Below are positions 23,114 to 23,274 of a stretch of DNA of 23,274 nucleotides, one piece after another. The stretch is from JAAYLN01 sp964592855. GTDB taxonomy: Bacteria; Verrucomicrobiota; Kiritimatiellia; RFP12; JAAYLN01. The position numbers and the translations under genes were made by a program. Within the stretch, counting starts at the first letter, position 1. Each line of letters starts with the position of its first letter. Under the pieces are notes generated by a model. That model was not told where the DNA came from. It made no database searches and worked only from the letters and a program-made list of their open reading frames with translations. The stretch covers positions 1 through 23,274 of the forward strand of contig CAZQKI010000058.1 in the NCBI GenBank assembly GCA_964592855.1, in the 5' to 3' direction.

Positions 23114-23234
23114 GCACTTCAACAAGGGTGCGGATGGAGCCGCGGGGGGGCTCAGCGGAGGGTATGCGTGCGGGTGTGGACACGTGTGCGATTGTAAACG
23201 CCAAGCCACGGCGATGCAAGCAGCAACTCCACAT
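23094..23234 (-). CDS. Short ORF (46 codons) with a near-perfect ribosome binding site
   Basis: ATG at 23234 is preceded on the minus strand by GAGGAGGTGA (23246-23237), the best Shine-Dalgarno sequence in the window, with five bases between GGAGG and ATG. The product would be a small Arg/Pro-containing peptide starting MWSCCLHRRG and ending LVEVLAIFVK. I recognise no domain. It ends about 85 bases before the TTG start of the polysaccharide export gene and overlaps the promoter proposed there. It may be a leader peptide, a small protein, or a chance frame created by a purine-rich tract. Confidence 0.25.
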   Translation of the reverse strand: MWSCCLHRRGLAFTIAHVSTPARIPSAEPPRGSIRTLVEVLAIFVK

Positions 23235-23274
23235 TATCACCTCCTCGCTCTTCCTCTGGCGCGGTTGCTGCGCT

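Noticed and set aside
1..23274. CRISPR array, tRNA or rRNA genes, insertion sequences
   Set aside because: I saw no regularly spaced repeats of suitable length, no tRNA or rRNA-like stretch and no transposase or terminal repeats; the short 12-bp repeats at 432-467 have no spacers.

Overview
The window is GC-rich DNA from a Gram-negative (diderm) bacterium. It encodes TolB, Pal, lipoproteins, an outer-membrane beta-barrel, an outer-membrane polysaccharide export protein and sigma-54. Gene content and overall style (a probable RHS-type remnant, paired short ChrA genes, a long BY-kinase exopolysaccharide operon, sulfate-activation genes) would suit the PVC superphylum, for example Kiritimatiellota/Verrucomicrobiota. 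That assignment is an impression only: there is no rRNA gene in the window.

Layout. 1-960 is a decayed accessory stretch with no intact gene. It holds a hexanucleotide hairpin, 12-bp CTTTGTC repeats and a probable RHS-type gene remnant. 930-1393 is a toxin-antitoxin locus with a good promoter and palindromic operator; the toxin has been reduced to a 38-codon in-frame remnant and the antitoxin is intact. 1461-4421 (minus strand) is an overlapping operon of an Uup-type ABC-F ATPase and two half-size chromate transporters. Divergent from it, 4678-8031 carries rpoN and an MsbA-type ABC exporter. 8127-12067 is a cell-envelope block: TolB, Pal, a TatA/B-type protein, and a single 605-codon reading frame joining TatC to a lytic transglycosylase through an embedded lipoprotein signal sequence. 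12120-15923 holds a UDP-glucuronate 4-epimerase, CysD and a CysN-CysC fusion, which together would supply UDP-galacturonate and PAPS. 15930-23008 (minus strand) is a five-gene exopolysaccharide operon. In transcription order it encodes a Wza-like lipoprotein, an unrecognised exported protein, an outer-membrane beta-barrel, a Wzy/ligase-type membrane protein and a Wzc-like polymerisation and tyrosine-kinase protein. A promoter and a 46-codon ORF with a near-perfect ribosome binding site lie upstream.

How the genes may work together. The right half looks like one surface-polysaccharide locus: a sugar nucleotide from the epimerase, possible sulfate donor from CysD/CysNC, polymerisation by the Wzy-like protein, length control by Wzc, and export through a short OPX lipoprotein whose missing outer-membrane segment may be supplied by the neighbouring beta-barrel. 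The most unusual single object is the TatC-lytic transglycosylase fusion at 10250-12067. It is predicted either to tether a peptidoglycan hydrolase to the Tat translocase or to be cut at an internal lipobox into two proteins.
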